Shown here: positions 9,947-20,800 of the stretch, piece by piece
Layout of the letters: every line of letters begins with the position of its first letter
Numbering within the stretch: position 1 is the stretch's first letter
NCBI RefSeq assembly: GCF_018780565.1
Contig: NZ_JADMJN010000005.1
Location: 124,001-188,000, forward strand
Reading direction: 5' to 3'
DNA: 64,000 bases
From: Rhodoferax sp.
GTDB lineage: Bacteria; Pseudomonadota; Gammaproteobacteria; Burkholderiales; Burkholderiaceae_C
The notes under the pieces: model-generated
What the model was told of the DNA's origin: nothing
The model's input: the letters and a program-made list of their open reading frames with translations, nothing else
The model's database searches: none
Program-made: the position numbers and the translations under genes

Positions 9947-11280
9947 CGTGTTTGTCTGCTGGCCCGCGACAGGATCAGCGTAAAAATGAGGGCCGTCAGG
10001 CCAAGCGCTGCTGCACTGGTGGCCCAGAAGGCGTTGGGTGTGCTCATCGCTGACCAGCCAGGCAGGCCGTGATAGGCGAGTACGTAGCCGCCCGCCAGAC
10101 CCACGCCCCAAAGCAAGAAGCAATACACCAGCAGCGGGGCAATCGTCACGCCAAAGCAGCGCAGGAGAAACACACAAATAACCTGTACTGCATCTGCCAA
10201 GTGGTAGAGGGCCACCCAGCCCAAGAGCGGCACCGTCATGGCGACGACGTCCGGACTTCGGGCGTAGATGTTGGCGATGCTTGTCTGGAGCAGAACAAGT
10301 GCGGCGGACATCAATAGCGCGGCAGACACGGTCATTTGAAACCCGTTGCGGATGGCGGCACGGGCTTTGCGGGCATCGCCACTGCCCAGCCAGTAGCTGG
10401 CCCGTGAACTGGCGGCAATGGAGATCGACAGAGGCACCATGTAAAGCACGGTTGTGATGTTGGCGGCAATCTGATGGCTGGCTGCTGCGACCGTTCCCAT
10501 TCGGGCGATGAACAGGGCCATCAGCGTGAACGAGGTGACCTCCACCATGATGGCAAGTCCGCCGGGAATACCCAGGCGGGCAAATGCAGCGATTGCTTTC
10601 CAGTCAGGACGCTCAAGCGCATGCCAGATGGCATAGGGCTGGTACAAATCCTGGGTTCTGAGCAGCCACAAGGCGACACCCAGCATGGCGTAGTTCACAA
10701 GCAGTGTGGCCCAGGCGCAACCCACAAGGCCTTGCGGCTCCAGCCCAAGCCCTCCAAATGCAAACCAGATGGACAGAGGCACCTTGACGAAGAGGGATGC
10801 AATTTGCAGCCATGTGACCAGCTGGGGGCGGCCCAGGCTCTGATTAAGCGTGCTGAACATGCGAAACAGCAGCGACGGTGGCAGGGCGATTGCCAGCACA
10901 GCGAGGTAGTGTTCCACTTCGCCCTGCAAGGCGACCGGCACCTCGGTCAGGCGAAGCACGGGGCCGGGCGACAGGAGCAGGCCTATGCCGATCACCATGG
11001 TTGCGGCACACAAATAGAGCGCTTGACGGAATGAGCGCCCGAGTTGCAGGTGCTGCTTGCCGCCGCGCAGTCGTGCCCAGACTGGCATCAAGGCCTGCAA
11101 CATGCCCATCAATGTGACGAACACGCTGATATAGACGGCCGATCCAACCGAGAGGGCTGCCAGAGAAGCTTCGGCATAGCGTCCCGCGACGATGGTATCG
11201 GTTACGCCATACGCCATGACAGCCAATTGCCCCACCAGCACGGTTGCCGCATGTCTGGAGATGACTTTCAGTTCGGACAA
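9943..11280 (-). CDS. MATE family multidrug/Na+ antiporter
   Basis: Inner-membrane exporter with about 12 helices in 445 residues. The first helix region GQLAVMAYGVTDTIVAGRY and the repeat-like second half (SRASYWLGSGDARKAR) are typical of NorM-type MATE proteins. The start appears to be TTG at 11280, five bases after the stop of the upstream gene; the next in-frame ATG (11217) lies inside the first helix and would delete it. Substrate unknown. Convergent with phoR. Confidence 0.88.
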   Translation of the reverse strand: MSELKVISRHAATVLVGQLAVMAYGVTDTIVAGRYAEASLAALSVGSAVYISVFVTLMGMLQALMPVWARLRGGKQHLQLGRSFRQALYLCAATMVIGIGLLLSPGPVLRLTEVPVALQGEVEHYLAVLAIALPPSLLFRMFSTLNQSLGRPQLVTWLQIASLFVKVPLSIWFAFGGLGLEPQGLVGCAWATLLVNYAMLGVALWLLRTQDLYQPYAIWHALERPDWKAIAAFARLGIPGGLAIMVEVTSFTLMALFIARMGTVAAASHQIAANITTVLYMVPLSISIAASSRASYWLGSGDARKARAAIRNGFQMTVSAALLMSAALVLLQTSIANIYARSPDVVAMTVPLLGWVALYHLADAVQVICVFLLRCFGVTIAPLLVYCFLLWGVGLAGGYVLAYHGLPGWSAMSTPNAFWATSAAALGLTALIFTLILSRASRQTR

Positions 11281-11284
11281 GGTC

Positions 11285-12997
11285 TTATCGCCCGGCTTGT
11301 TGGGTTCGCTTATAGATCAGGATGTCCTCGTCCCGATCAGAGGGGCGCGGCAAGCTGCTGTGCAAGGTCCATTGCGTCATGTCGACAGTGGTACGCAGTG
11401 TGGATGAGGCATCTTTGTCCACAATCAGCCAGGGACAACGCGCTTGTGTGCTGGCAGGCTTGATCGCCAGATGACCGTGAAATTGAAAGGCGGCAATTTG
11501 CCCCCGACTCAGGCCATGGGCCTGAACACAGGCAGGTTTCTGCACGACTTTGATGGCGCGTTGCACCAGCGGTGCGTAGCTTCGTGCGAAATCAAGCAGG
11601 GGTAGCCAAAGGGTCATCAGGAGCAACCAGCACAGTGCTGCGCCGCCAGCGGGCAAGACCAAGCTCTTCCAGATGGCGGCGCGATGCCGGCCTACTCGCC
11701 ATTTCACCAGCCAAGCCCACGCCAATGTTGCCGAAATTGCTATCAAAAAAGGAGTGTAAGAGAAGCTGTGTTCAAAGCCCGGCACCAGTCGAGCGACGTT
11801 GGCTGCGGGTTGCCGGGGTACGCCGGTCTGCATGGCGATCCATACAACCCAGATGATGAAGGCGCAGCCCGAAAAAAATATCAAGGTGAACCAGTCGATG
11901 AGCGCTGCCACACTTCGACCCAGTGTGGGCAGGGCAAATGCGGCAAGCGCTGCCAGGGCGGGCAGGGCCAGCAGCAGTGAGCGGTCTGCCGATGCTGTGG
12001 TCAGTGTGGCACCCACCGCAACGCCAATGAACCAAAGTGGCAGTGCCAGGTGCCGGCTTGGGGCCGCACCGCGGATGAGTTGCCGGCGCCAGCGCCAAAG
12101 AGTCCAAAGTGCCAGGGGCCAAGCTGGCCAGGTGAACCACAGCAGCAAGCGGCCCAGGCTGCGCCATTCTCGCCAGCTTGCCTCGGGCAGGTCAATGCGC
12201 CAGCGCCACAAATTGAGCGAAAGAGCCAGCATGGCCACAAGCACGGTTACCAAGGCGATGCCCGTGGCCCCCCAAACCTTGCCCGGGTTGTTTTGGGGTT
12301 CGGATGAGCGATCCAGCAGGTGAATCAGGGCACTGCCAGCACCAAACAGGATGGCCATGGTGGGTGCACCTGACAGGGCCAGCCCGCTCAGCCCGACGAC
12401 GCCGGCCACTACCGGGGTCAGTGTGCGGTAGGGTAGCGCAGCGAGTGCATAAAAGGTCAGGGCGGCGAAGCACAGCTGGACTTGCGCCGGCGTTGTTTCG
12501 TGGGATAACTGAGCCAGGCCCAGGCAGGCGATGAATGCCAGTAAACCGCCGTCGGCCATGGCGCGCGCATAGTCAGGCGGCGATGCCTCCCCCCCAAAGG
12601 CAAACGCCACGGGTTGTGCCTCGGGATTGCGCGCCAGGTAGTACGTGCCATACCAGGTGGCAAACAAAGTGAGTGTCAGCAGCAGGACGAAAGGAATGCG
12701 TGCAGCGAAGTCGGATGCCATCCATCCGGGGGCAAGCTGCATGGCCCAGGCGCCCAGCCAGTAGGGAAGCAGCGCGTCAACGTCGGCCGGCAGCCCCATC
12801 ATTCGGGGTGAAAGCCAGTCTGTTGCCCCGCGGGCCAGTTCGACCATGTAGCCAAAGGCCGCCATGTCGCCCCCCTTCCAGGGCATGCGACCGAGAAAGC
12901 CCGGCAGCACATAGGCGATGCAGAACATCAGCAGCACTGCGCGCGGCAAGCGGCGCACTGCGCCTTGGGCGACGATGGCGGGGGTGGGGTGATTCAC
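11285..12997 (-). CDS. GT39/ArnT-like integral membrane glycosyltransferase family protein
   Basis: A 570-residue membrane protein with roughly 11-12 hydrophobic segments and a C-terminal periplasmic region (about 470-570). The N-terminal layout (first helix, then the acidic loop PWKGGDMAAFGYM) resembles PMT/ArnT-type lipid-linked sugar transferases, but I see no conserved catalytic DE pair beyond the single GGD, so activity is uncertain. It starts with GTG and is five bases from the MATE gene, suggesting co-transcription. It contains one copy of the dispersed 41-bp element (11715-11755). Confidence 0.6.
   Translation of the reverse strand: MNHPTPAIVAQGAVRRLPRAVLLMFCIAYVLPGFLGRMPWKGGDMAAFGYMVELARGATDWLSPRMMGLPADVDALLPYWLGAWAMQLAPGWMASDFAARIPFVLLLTLTLFATWYGTYYLARNPEAQPVAFAFGGEASPPDYARAMADGGLLAFIACLGLAQLSHETTPAQVQLCFAALTFYALAALPYRTLTPVVAGVVGLSGLALSGAPTMAILFGAGSALIHLLDRSSEPQNNPGKVWGATGIALVTVLVAMLALSLNLWRWRIDLPEASWREWRSLGRLLLWFTWPAWPLALWTLWRWRRQLIRGAAPSRHLALPLWFIGVAVGATLTTASADRSLLLALPALAALAAFALPTLGRSVAALIDWFTLIFFSGCAFIIWVVWIAMQTGVPRQPAANVARLVPGFEHSFSYTPFLIAISATLAWAWLVKWRVGRHRAAIWKSLVLPAGGAALCWLLLMTLWLPLLDFARSYAPLVQRAIKVVQKPACVQAHGLSRGQIAAFQFHGHLAIKPASTQARCPWLIVDKDASSTLRTTVDMTQWTLHSSLPRPSDRDEDILIYKRTQQAGR
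11715..11755 (+). repeat. Dispersed 41-bp element, copy 1 (decayed right arm)
   Basis: GCCCAC followed after 18 bases by GCTAT, a 7-base spacer CAAAAAA and GGAGT where ATAGC is expected. The GCCC-to-GCTAT distance is exactly 24, as in copies at 18205, 20654, 39711 and 51662. Inside the GT39-like gene. Confidence 0.5.
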
Positions 12998-13013
12998 GAC
13001 TGGATTTGCTATG

Positions 13014-13047
13014 AAAAAAGGCAGCGCGGAAACCCGGGCTGCCTTTT
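13014..13047 (-). terminator. Rho-independent terminator after rpmE2
   Basis: On the minus strand, AAAAGGCAGC, a 12-base loop and GCTGCCTTTTTT form a 10-bp stem with a T-run. It lies 20 bases past the rpmE2 stop and upstream of the GT39-like gene, closing the rho-rpmE2 unit. Confidence 0.85.
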
Positions 13048-13066
13048 GCAGGAAGCGTCTGTCAGC

Positions 13067-13324
13067 TTATTTGGCTGCAGTCTTGCCGAAACGGTTACGG
13101 AAGCGCTCAACGCGGCCACCCATGTTATCCACGGATTTTTGTGTGCCGGTATAGAAAGGATGGGATTCGCTGGTGGTATCCAGCTTGTACAAAGGCAGCT
13201 CGCGGCCGTCTTCCATCTTGATCATTTCTTTGGTGTTGGCGCAAGAACGTGTCACGAACTTGAAGCCGTTGGACATGTCCTGGAAGCAAACTTCGCGGTA
13301 GTTGGGGTGAATGCCGTCTTTCAT
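13067..13324 (-). CDS. rpmE2: 50S ribosomal protein L31, type B
   Basis: Ribosomal large-subunit protein of 85 residues. The core [15 protein letters not shown] and the C-terminal [13 protein letters not shown] match L31. It lacks the paired CxxC zinc ligands of type A, which identifies the zinc-independent type B form. GGAGA precedes the ATG at 13324. Downstream of rho as in other Burkholderiales. Confidence 0.95.
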   Translation of the reverse strand: MKDGIHPNYREVCFQDMSNGFKFVTRSCANTKEMIKMEDGRELPLYKLDTTSESHPFYTGTQKSVDNMGGRVERFRNRFGKTAAK

Positions 13325-13423
13325 ATCTTCTCCATCAGTTGCGCTAGCCGCGTCGGGCCCTCGCACAAACCATTGTGCAATTCAAAGCCGGGCGTACTTG
13401 TCGCGAAAACCCTAGATTATAGC

Positions 13424-14686
13424 CTAGCCGCCGCGACGCATCATGTCGAAGAATTCGCTGTTGGTCTTGGTGGCGCGCATTTGCTTGAGCACCATCTCCA
13501 TGGCTTCGACTTCGTCCATGTTGTAGAGGAACTGGCGCAGGATGCGGGTTTTCTGCAGAATTTCGGGCTGCAACAGCAACTCTTCGCGCCGGGTACCGCT
13601 GCGGTTGAGCTGAATCGATGGGAACACGCGCTTCTCATAAAGACGGCGATCAAGGTGGATTTCGGAGTTGCCGGTGCCCTTGAATTCTTCAAAGATCACC
13701 TCGTCCATGCGGCTGCCGGTATCGACCAGTGCCGTGGCGATGATGGTCAGTGAACCGCCTTCTTCCACGTTGCGTGCTGCACCCAGGAAACGCTTGGGCC
13801 GCTGCAGGGCGTTGGAATCCACGCCGCCGGTCAAAACCTTGCCCGACGATGGCACCACGTTGTTGTAGGCACGGGCCAGACGGGTGATGGAGTCCAGCAG
13901 AATCACCACGTCTTTTTTCAGTTCAACCAAACGCTTGGCGCGCTCGATGACCATTTCGGCCACGTGCACGTGACGCGCAGCGGGCTCGTCGAAGGTGGAG
14001 GCAATCACCTCGCCCTTGACGGTGCGCTGCATCTCGGTCACTTCTTCAGGACGCTCGTCAATCAGCAGCACCATCAGGTAGCTGTCGGGGTAGTTGGCGG
14101 AAATGGCATGTGCAATGTGCTGCATCATCACCGTCTTGCCGCTCTTGGGCTGGGCCACGATCAGGGCGCGCTGGCCTTTGCCGATGGGGGCAATGATGTC
14201 GATCACGCGCCCGGTGATGTTTTCCTCACCCTTGATATCGCGTTCCAGCCGCATCTGCTCCTTGGGGAACAGTGGCGTCAGGTTTTCGAACATCACCTTG
14301 TGCTTGTTCTCTTCGGGGCCGCCGCCGTTGACCTTGTCCAGCTTGTTCAGGGCAAAGTAGCGCTCGCCGTCTTTGGGTGTGCGCACTTCGCCTTCGATCA
14401 TGTCGCCGGTGTGCAGGTTGAAACGGCGCACCTGGCTGGGGCTGATGTAGATGTCGTCAGTCGAGGCGGTGTAGCTGGTGTCGGGGCTGCGCAGGAAGCC
14501 AAAGCCATCGGGCAGGATTTCCAGCACGCCATCGGCAATGATCTGCTCGCCGGTGCGGGCGCGCTTTTTGATGATGGCGAACATCAGCTCTTGCTTGCGC
14601 ATGCGGCCAGTGTTTTCAATTTCAAGCTCTTCGGCCTGTTTGAGTACTTCCGACACGTGCAGTGCCTTGAGTTCGTTTAAGTGCAT
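13424..14686 (-). CDS. rho: Transcription termination factor Rho
   Basis: Hexameric RNA-dependent ATPase/helicase that ends transcripts. 420 residues: N-terminal Rho-N helix-turn (about 1-45), RNA-binding cold-shock-like domain (about 50-125, DGFGFLRS), ATPase domain with P-loop [10 protein letters not shown] (about 178-187), Walker [17 protein letters not shown] and Q-loop/R-loop regions. Length and all motifs are standard. Lies between trxA and rpmE2, the usual Burkholderiales order. The 140-bp leader after the trxA terminator has room for its own promoter. Confidence 0.98.
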   Translation of the reverse strand: MHLNELKALHVSEVLKQAEELEIENTGRMRKQELMFAIIKKRARTGEQIIADGVLEILPDGFGFLRSPDTSYTASTDDIYISPSQVRRFNLHTGDMIEGEVRTPKDGERYFALNKLDKVNGGGPEENKHKVMFENLTPLFPKEQMRLERDIKGEENITGRVIDIIAPIGKGQRALIVAQPKSGKTVMMQHIAHAISANYPDSYLMVLLIDERPEEVTEMQRTVKGEVIASTFDEPAARHVHVAEMVIERAKRLVELKKDVVILLDSITRLARAYNNVVPSSGKVLTGGVDSNALQRPKRFLGAARNVEEGGSLTIIATALVDTGSRMDEVIFEEFKGTGNSEIHLDRRLYEKRVFPSIQLNRSGTRREELLLQPEILQKTRILRQFLYNMDEVEAMEMVLKQMRATKTNSEFFDMMRRGG

Positions 14687-14830
14687 GGATTGGCCCTTGA
14701 CGGGGAGTTGATCGAAATACAGGGGAGGTTTGGGGTGAGGCGGACTGGCATCCTCAACCTCAAGGTTCTAAACCGGGAACTCGAACCAGCTCAGGGTAGG
14801 AACTGGTGAACTGATGGGATTATGACAGGA

Positions 14831-14863
14831 AAAAATGCAGCCTTGGCGCGATGTCAAGGCTGC
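14831..14863 (-). terminator. Rho-independent terminator after trxA
   Basis: On the minus strand GCAGCCTTG, a 9-base loop and CAAGGCTGC form a perfect 9-bp stem followed by ATTTTTTCC. It begins 32 bases after the trxA stop and separates trxA from rho. Confidence 0.9.
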
Positions 14864-14895
14864 GGGGGCAAGTGACGCCGTGTCAGCTGAACCGA

Positions 14896-15228
14896 TCAGG
14901 CGAGTTGCTGGTCGATGAAGGCGGTCATCTGGGCCTTGCTCATGGCACCAACCTTGGTGGCTGCCAGTTGGCCGTCCTTGAACAGCATGAGCGTGGGGAT
15001 GCCACGAATGCCGAACTTGGCAGGGATGTCGCGGTTTTCGTCCACGTTCATCTTGGCCACTTGCAGCTTGCCTTCGTAGGTGGCGGAGACTTCGTCCAGA
15101 ATGGGCGCAATCATCTTGCAGGGGCCGCACCATTCGGCCCAGTAGTCCACCAGCACGGGCTGGGCAGATTGCAGCACGTCCGCTTCGAAAGACGTGTCGG
15201 TGACGTGTTTGATGAGTTCGCTGGCCAT
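14896..15228 (-). CDS. trxA: Thioredoxin 1
   Basis: Cytoplasmic disulfide reductase of 110 residues with active site W33-C-G-P-C37 ([10 protein letters not shown]) and the cis-proline region [13 protein letters not shown] lies nine bases before the ATG. Divergent from the AddB-like gene; monocistronic with its own terminator. Confidence 0.98.
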   Translation of the reverse strand: MASELIKHVTDTSFEADVLQSAQPVLVDYWAEWCGPCKMIAPILDEVSATYEGKLQVAKMNVDENRDIPAKFGIRGIPTLMLFKDGQLAATKVGAMSKAQMTAFIDQQLA

Positions 15229-15288
15229 GGTGTTTTCCTAAAAGAATGATCGGTACAGGTAAAGTGGGGAAATTGTGACAGAAACCAA

Positions 15289-15328
15289 GCCCCTTCACCC
15301 ATTGCCCGTCAGCTATGAATGAAATAGC
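15289..15328 (+). repeat. Dispersed 41-bp element, copy 2 (one base short)
   Basis: GCCCCTT then GCTAT-GAATGAA-ATAGC (perfect arms, 7-base spacer). The GCCC-to-GCTAT distance is 23 rather than 24. The start codon of the AddB-like gene (15315) lies inside the palindrome, so the element forms its translation initiation region. Confidence 0.5.
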
Positions 15329-17828
15329 AAAAAACCATGATATCGACAGTGCGTGGGATCAGGTCATGGCCCGGATTCGCGCCGAGATGGACCGCCGGCA
15401 AGTGCACCCATCCAGTACCGTGGTCCTCGTGCCTTACGCACAATTGATGCAGCAGGCCCGTAGCGCCTGGCTGCGGGGCAGTGGCCATGCACAGGCGCAA
15501 GCGCATTTTGTTCCCCGGTTCGAGACCACCATGAACTGGACGCGCAGTCTTGGCGGCTTTGCTCCCAGCGGGGACGATGTGCGGCTGGATGCAGCCCGCG
15601 ACATCCTGACGGCGGCTTCCTTGTTGTCACGCGCGGGACTGGGCGCGCATCAAAACGTGCTGTCCGAGCGCCTCATGGAAGCCGTCTGGAGCCTGGCACG
15701 TACCGCAGCGGCGGTGCCGCCGGCACAGCGCGCGCAGTGGGGCGTTCGAATCGGTGAGCTGCTGGCTTCTGGCATGGAGGCGTCGGTGTTCGCTTTCGAG
15801 ACGGCGGTGGCACGCATTGCACTTGCATGGGCTGCAAACTCGAGCTACCCGACTGACCGTGTTTTCTCGGCCAATCCCGACTTGCTGGTTTTATTGGAAG
15901 GCTTTCAGACCGAGGCCATGGATCTGGCTTTGAAGCAGGGCTTGGGCGACAAGGCAGTGGTGTTGACCCTGGGTCGTGCTACCGGCACTGGCCCTGCGGC
16001 ACCGGCCCTGCACGCCGCGCAGGATGCCGAAGACGAGGCGCATCGGGCTGCGGCGTGCGTGCTGGTGCATCTGGCGGCAGGTCGCAGTCCGATTGGCCTG
16101 GTGGCGCAAGACCGGGTGCTGACACGCCGCGTGTGCGCCATGCTGGGCGAGCGCGGTGTTGCCGTGCGCGACGAGACGGGCTGGAAACTCTCGACCACGC
16201 GGGCGGCGGCCTCGCTGATGAGTCTGCTGCGCGCCCAGATGTGGAGCACTTCGACCGATGCGGTGCTGGACTGGCTCAAGAATGCTCCGGCCTTTGACGC
16301 CGCGCAGGTCATGCAGGCGGAACTCAGTTGGCGTCGGCTGGGCGTGCGCGAATGGCGCGCGGTGCCCGAGAGCGATGCCATCGCGATTCAGGTTCAAGCA
16401 GTACGTGAAACCCTGCAATCAGGCCGGCCTTTGAGCCGCTGGTTGGGGGCGCTGCGCGCTGCCCTGCAAAGTGCCGGGCAATGGCCGGGCTTGCTCGAAG
16501 ACCTGGCGGGTCAATCTGTGCTGAACACTTTGCGCTTGCGCGAGGGGGCCGAGCTGGAGTTTGCCGACGCCTTGGCGAAGATGAGTCTGAGCGAGTTTGT
16601 TGCGTGGGTCACGCAAACTCTGGAGGGAACCAGTTTCACGCCGGAACACCCGGCAAAAACAACACCTGGCCAAGTGGTCGTGCTGCCATTGAGCCAGCTG
16701 CTGGGTCGTCCGCTGGCGGCAGTGGTGCTGCCGGGCTGTGACGAGGTGCGTCTGCCGGTGTCGCCCGAGCCGTCCGGCATGTGGACGCCTGAACAACGCG
16801 CTTTGCTGGGGCTGCCCTCGCGCGCCGACCTGGCGGCTGTTGCCCGTGCATCCTGGGACTACGCCTTGCGTTTTGCGCATGTGGATGTGTTGTGGCGCCA
16901 AAGCGAAGGTGGCGAGCACGTGATGCCCAGTGGCTTTGTGCAGGAGTTGCAGCTGCAAGGTGCTACTGCGCTGGCGGGCGACCCCAGTGTGTTGCGTGCG
17001 CTGACGCCCCAGCCGGGCCGCATGCCCGCACCCAAGGGCGATGCGCTGACGCTGACCCGTTTGTCCAGCACAACTTACGAGGACCTGCGCCGCTGCCCGT
17101 ACCGGTTTTTTGCCTTGCGTCAGCTCAAGCTGCAAGAGTCGGATGAGCTGGACGCCGAGCTGGACAAGCGGGATTTTGGTAACTGGCTGCATCTGGTCCT
17201 CAAGCTCTTTCATGAAGCGCTGGAGAAGGCGCCATCCGCCAGCCCGATTGATCGGATAGCTATGATGAATATAGCGTCGGAGCAGGCAACGCAGGAAATG
17301 GGCTTGTCCCGCAGTGAATTCTTGCCGTTTGCCTCCGTCTGGCCTCGCGTGCGGACCGGTTATCTGGACTGGCTCGCCGGCCATGAGGCGCAAGGGGCCA
17401 CTTTCAGCCAGGCCGAGGCCTGGAAAGAAACCCCCTTGGGCAGTCTGACCCTGATCGGCAAGATCGATCGCATTGACCGCCTGGCCGATGGCAGCGCTTT
17501 GGTGATGGATTACAAGACCGAAGCACCGGCAACAACGGCCCAGCGCCTCAAGGCGCCGCTGGAGGATACGCAGCTGGCGTTTTATGCAGCGTTGCTGACC
17601 GACGACACCCTGGCTGCTGCCTATGTGAACGTGGGTGAGAAAGACGGCACCAAGAGTTACCCGCAGTCCGACATCGTGGGCTTGCGTGATTTGTTGCTCG
17701 AAGGCATTGTGGGCGACATGGCACGCATCGCTGACGGTGAGCCGATGCCCGCTTTGGGTGAAGGCAAGGCCTGCGATTTTTGCGCTGCGCGCGGGCTTTG
17801 CCGCAAAGATTTTTGGGATGTCGTGTGA
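15315..17828 (+). CDS. addB: AddB-like PD-(D/E)XK nuclease with Fe-S cluster
   Basis: Nuclease subunit of an AddAB-type double-strand-break resection complex. 837 residues, shorter than most AddB proteins. The C-terminal RecB-type nuclease has DYK (Asp732, Lys734) and the conserved Q-x3-YA strand (QLAFYAALL). One cysteine near 593 (RRCPYRFF) and three near 820, 823 and 829 (CDFCAARGLC) match the AddB 4Fe-4S staple. I see no clear P-loop at the N-terminus, as in proteobacterial AddB. Its stop overlaps the GTG of the helicase gene. It carries repeat copies at its start codon and at 17259. Confidence 0.85.
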   Translation: MNEIAKNHDIDSAWDQVMARIRAEMDRRQVHPSSTVVLVPYAQLMQQARSAWLRGSGHAQAQAHFVPRFETTMNWTRSLGGFAPSGDDVRLDAARDILTAASLLSRAGLGAHQNVLSERLMEAVWSLARTAAAVPPAQRAQWGVRIGELLASGMEASVFAFETAVARIALAWAANSSYPTDRVFSANPDLLVLLEGFQTEAMDLALKQGLGDKAVVLTLGRATGTGPAAPALHAAQDAEDEAHRAAACVLVHLAAGRSPIGLVAQDRVLTRRVCAMLGERGVAVRDETGWKLSTTRAAASLMSLLRAQMWSTSTDAVLDWLKNAPAFDAAQVMQAELSWRRLGVREWRAVPESDAIAIQVQAVRETLQSGRPLSRWLGALRAALQSAGQWPGLLEDLAGQSVLNTLRLREGAELEFADALAKMSLSEFVAWVTQTLEGTSFTPEHPAKTTPGQVVVLPLSQLLGRPLAAVVLPGCDEVRLPVSPEPSGMWTPEQRALLGLPSRADLAAVARASWDYALRFAHVDVLWRQSEGGEHVMPSGFVQELQLQGATALAGDPSVLRALTPQPGRMPAPKGDALTLTRLSSTTYEDLRRCPYRFFALRQLKLQESDELDAELDKRDFGNWLHLVLKLFHEALEKAPSASPIDRIAMMNIASEQATQEMGLSRSEFLPFASVWPRVRTGYLDWLAGHEAQGATFSQAEAWKETPLGSLTLIGKIDRIDRLADGSALVMDYKTEAPATTAQRLKAPLEDTQLAFYAALLTDDTLAAAYVNVGEKDGTKSYPQSDIVGLRDLLLEGIVGDMARIADGEPMPALGEGKACDFCAARGLCRKDFWDVV
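17259..17303 (-). repeat. Dispersed element, copy 3 (reverse orientation, slightly longer)
   Basis: GCTAT-GATGAAT-ATAGC with perfect arms and 7-base spacer, followed by GGGC at 17300-17303, the mirrored GCCC but four bases further out than in other copies. In frame in the AddB-like gene it encodes I-A-M-M-N-I-A, with a rare ATA codon in each arm. Confidence 0.5.
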
Positions 17829-20800
17829 TTTCAGATTCACCTGGTTTGTCTTCAGCCCTGGCGCCGGCTTACGAGCACAACGGCAAGCTTGTCAGTGCCG
17901 AGGCGTTTTACAAAATCGCCTGTGACCCGCGCCGCAGTGTGGCGGTGGAGGCCTGCGCCGGAGCCGGCAAAACCTGGATGCTGGTGTCGCGCATCTTGCG
18001 CGCCTTGCTTGACGGTGTCGACGCGAAGGACGGCGCCCTTCAAGTGCAGCCGCACGAGATTCTGGCCATCACCTTCACCAAACGTGCGGCCAGTGAAATG
18101 CGCGAGCGCCTGTACAAATGGCTGGCTGATTTCGCAAGCGCGGATCACGCGACCCTGGTCAAGGAACTGCAGGATCGCGGTGTTTCTATGGAAAATGGCT
18201 CCCAGCCCTTGTCCTTGTTGCCTGAGCAGCTATCAAAGTTATACCAAAGCATTCTGGCCTGCGGGCGCCAGGTGCAGGTGCGCACTTTTCACAGCTGGTT
18301 TGCGTCCCTCCTGCGCAGCGCGCCACTGGCGGTGTTGCAACAGATGGAGTTGCCGGCCAACTACGAACTGCTGGAAGACGACGCGCCCGCCAAAGCCCTG
18401 GTGTGGCGGCGCTTCTATGAAGCGCTCGTGACTGAGGGCGAGCCCTATGCCGGATGGCGCGCTGACTTCGAAGCGGTGGTGCTGGCGCACGGCCGAGCGC
18501 AAACCGAGAAGGCCCTGCAGACCGCGCTGGACAAGCGCACCGAATTTGCCTTGGCCGATGCCCACGGTGTGGTGGAGCAGTCGGTACAGCACTTTTGCGA
18601 CCAGTACCCCGACTTTGCCTGGCTGGAGTCGCCCGACGATTATTTGAGTGCCCAGCCGCTGCGCTGGCAAACCCTGCTCGATGCGGCCAAGGCATTAGGT
18701 GGCGCCAGTGCCAAAACGTTTGCCGCCAAAGGTGTGGAGCTGGAAACAGCCCTCACCAGTGGGGACATCGATGCAGCGTTCGCTGCCTTGCTCACCAACA
18801 CGGGCAGCCCGCGCAAATTTGGCGAGAAGATTGCCGGCATTGAGCGGGTGCGTGAGGCGCAGGACCTGGTGCTGCGTGTGGTGGCAGCGCGCCTGCAACA
18901 CGCAGCCTGGACCTATCAGCAACGCATGGCGCGGCTCACCCGCGTGCTGCTGCAGGAGTTTGCAGCGCTCAAGCGCGAGTGCCGCTGGGTGGATATGAAC
19001 GATGTGGAGCGCGCAGCCCTGGTCATGCTGAGCGACCCGGTGTTGGCAGGCTGGGTGCAAGAGCGCCTGGACGCCCGCATCAAGCACCTGCTGATCGACG
19101 AGTTTCAGGATACCAATCCGCTGCAATGGCAGGCGCTGCGCTCGTGGCTGAGTGGCTATGCGGGCGCCGGTGGCCGGGCACCCAGCGTGTTCATTGTGGG
19201 CGATCCCAAGCAAAGCATCTACCGCTTTCGTCGCGCGGAGCCGCAGGTGTTCAAAGCGGCCAAGGCCTTTGTGCGCGATGGTCTGGGCGGTGATCTGCTC
19301 AGCTGCGACCACACCCGGCGCAATGCCACCGGGGTGATTGCTACCGTGAACGAGACTATGGCACAAGCGGTGCAAGACGACGGTTACGAGGGTTTTCGCG
19401 CCCACACCACCAGTGCGGTGGAGGCGGGCAGGGTGTGCAAGCTGCCACCCATTGCAAGGTCGGCACGCCCTGAGACGGATACCGCCGATGAAAATTGGCG
19501 CGACAGCCTTACCACCCCGCGTGAAGTGCCCGAAGAAACCCTGCGCACGCTCGAAGCACGCCAGGCTGCGCACTGGATTGCCCGGCAGCTCACGCAGTCA
19601 CACCTGCATGGGCAAGGCGCGGGCCTGCAGGCGGCCGATGTCATGGTCTTGTCGCGCAAGCGTGCTGGACTGATGCCCCTGAAGGACGAATTGCGCAAGC
19701 TGCACATCGCCGCGCAAATTGGCGAAAAAACCGACCTCATCGACTGCTGCGAAGTGCAGGACGTGGTTGCCCTGCTTGACGTGCTGGTGTCCCCGCAACA
19801 TGACCTGTCACTGGCGCGGGTGCTCAAATCGCCGGTGTTTGGTATGACCGATGAGGCCCTGGTGCAACTCGCGCTGCAGCAGCGCGAGTCCAAGGTGCCC
19901 TGGTTTCATCTGCTACAAAAAACAGAGCTAATGACGCAGGATCAACGTGGGGTTTCAGCCTGTTTGATACGGTGGAAAGGCTGGCTCGACCAACTCCCGC
20001 CACACGATGCGCTGCAGGCCATTTACTTTGACGGTGATCTGCTGGCCCGTTTTGCGGCTGTTGCCCCGGCCAATCAGCGTGATGCCGTGCTGGCCAACCT
20101 GACCGCCTTGCTGGGCGTGTCGCTGCAACTGGGTGGAGGGCGATTCGCCACACCCTACGCCTTTGTGCGGGCTCTCAAAGCCGGTGGCGTGCTGGCGCCG
20201 GCCGCCGTCAACCCCCTGGCCGTGCGCTTGCTGACCATCCATGGCGCCAAGGGCTTGGAGGCGCACACCGTGTTGCTGCTGGACACCGACACCCCCGAGC
20301 GCAACGCGGACACCATGGGCGTGCTGGTGGACTGGCCGGGCGAAGACGCCTGGCCGCAAAAGTTTGTTTTTCTGGCCAGCGAAAGCACACCGCCTGCCTG
20401 TGCCGTGCCCACGCTGGAGGCCGAACGGCTGGAGCGCCAGCGCGAAGAGCTCAACGCCTTGTATGTCGCCCTCACGCGAGCCCGCAGCACGCTGGCCATC
20501 TCCAGCATCGAGCCCTACCGCACGGCCGAGCGCAGCTGGTGGCAGCGTCTGGCCAGCAAGGCGACAGATGTTGCGCCCGCCGTCCAGGCGGATGAATACT
20601 TGCCCGCGCTGGCGACGGAGAGTTCGGCTTTTTATATCAAAGAACTGCCTCAGGCCCTTATTAAATATTTCGATGATGCTATCAAAAATGAAGCATTCGA
20701 GAAGCCAGCTGAGCTGCAAGTTGACGAAGACTCACCTACAGCCCGCATTGGCAAGGCCATGCACCGCCTGCTGGAATGGGGTGAAACCAGCGCGACCAAT

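Noticed and set aside
13008..13047. GCTAT-GAAAAAA-GGCAG as a further copy of the dispersed element
   Set aside because: The right arm fits poorly, and the sequence is better explained as the terminator of rpmE2. No GCCC lies at the expected distance.
16419..17840. Long open reverse frames (over 400 codons) opposite addB and elsewhere
   Set aside because: High GC and codon bias produce long antisense frames. They are rich in His, Arg and Gln, show no domain patterns and lie opposite clearly conserved genes.
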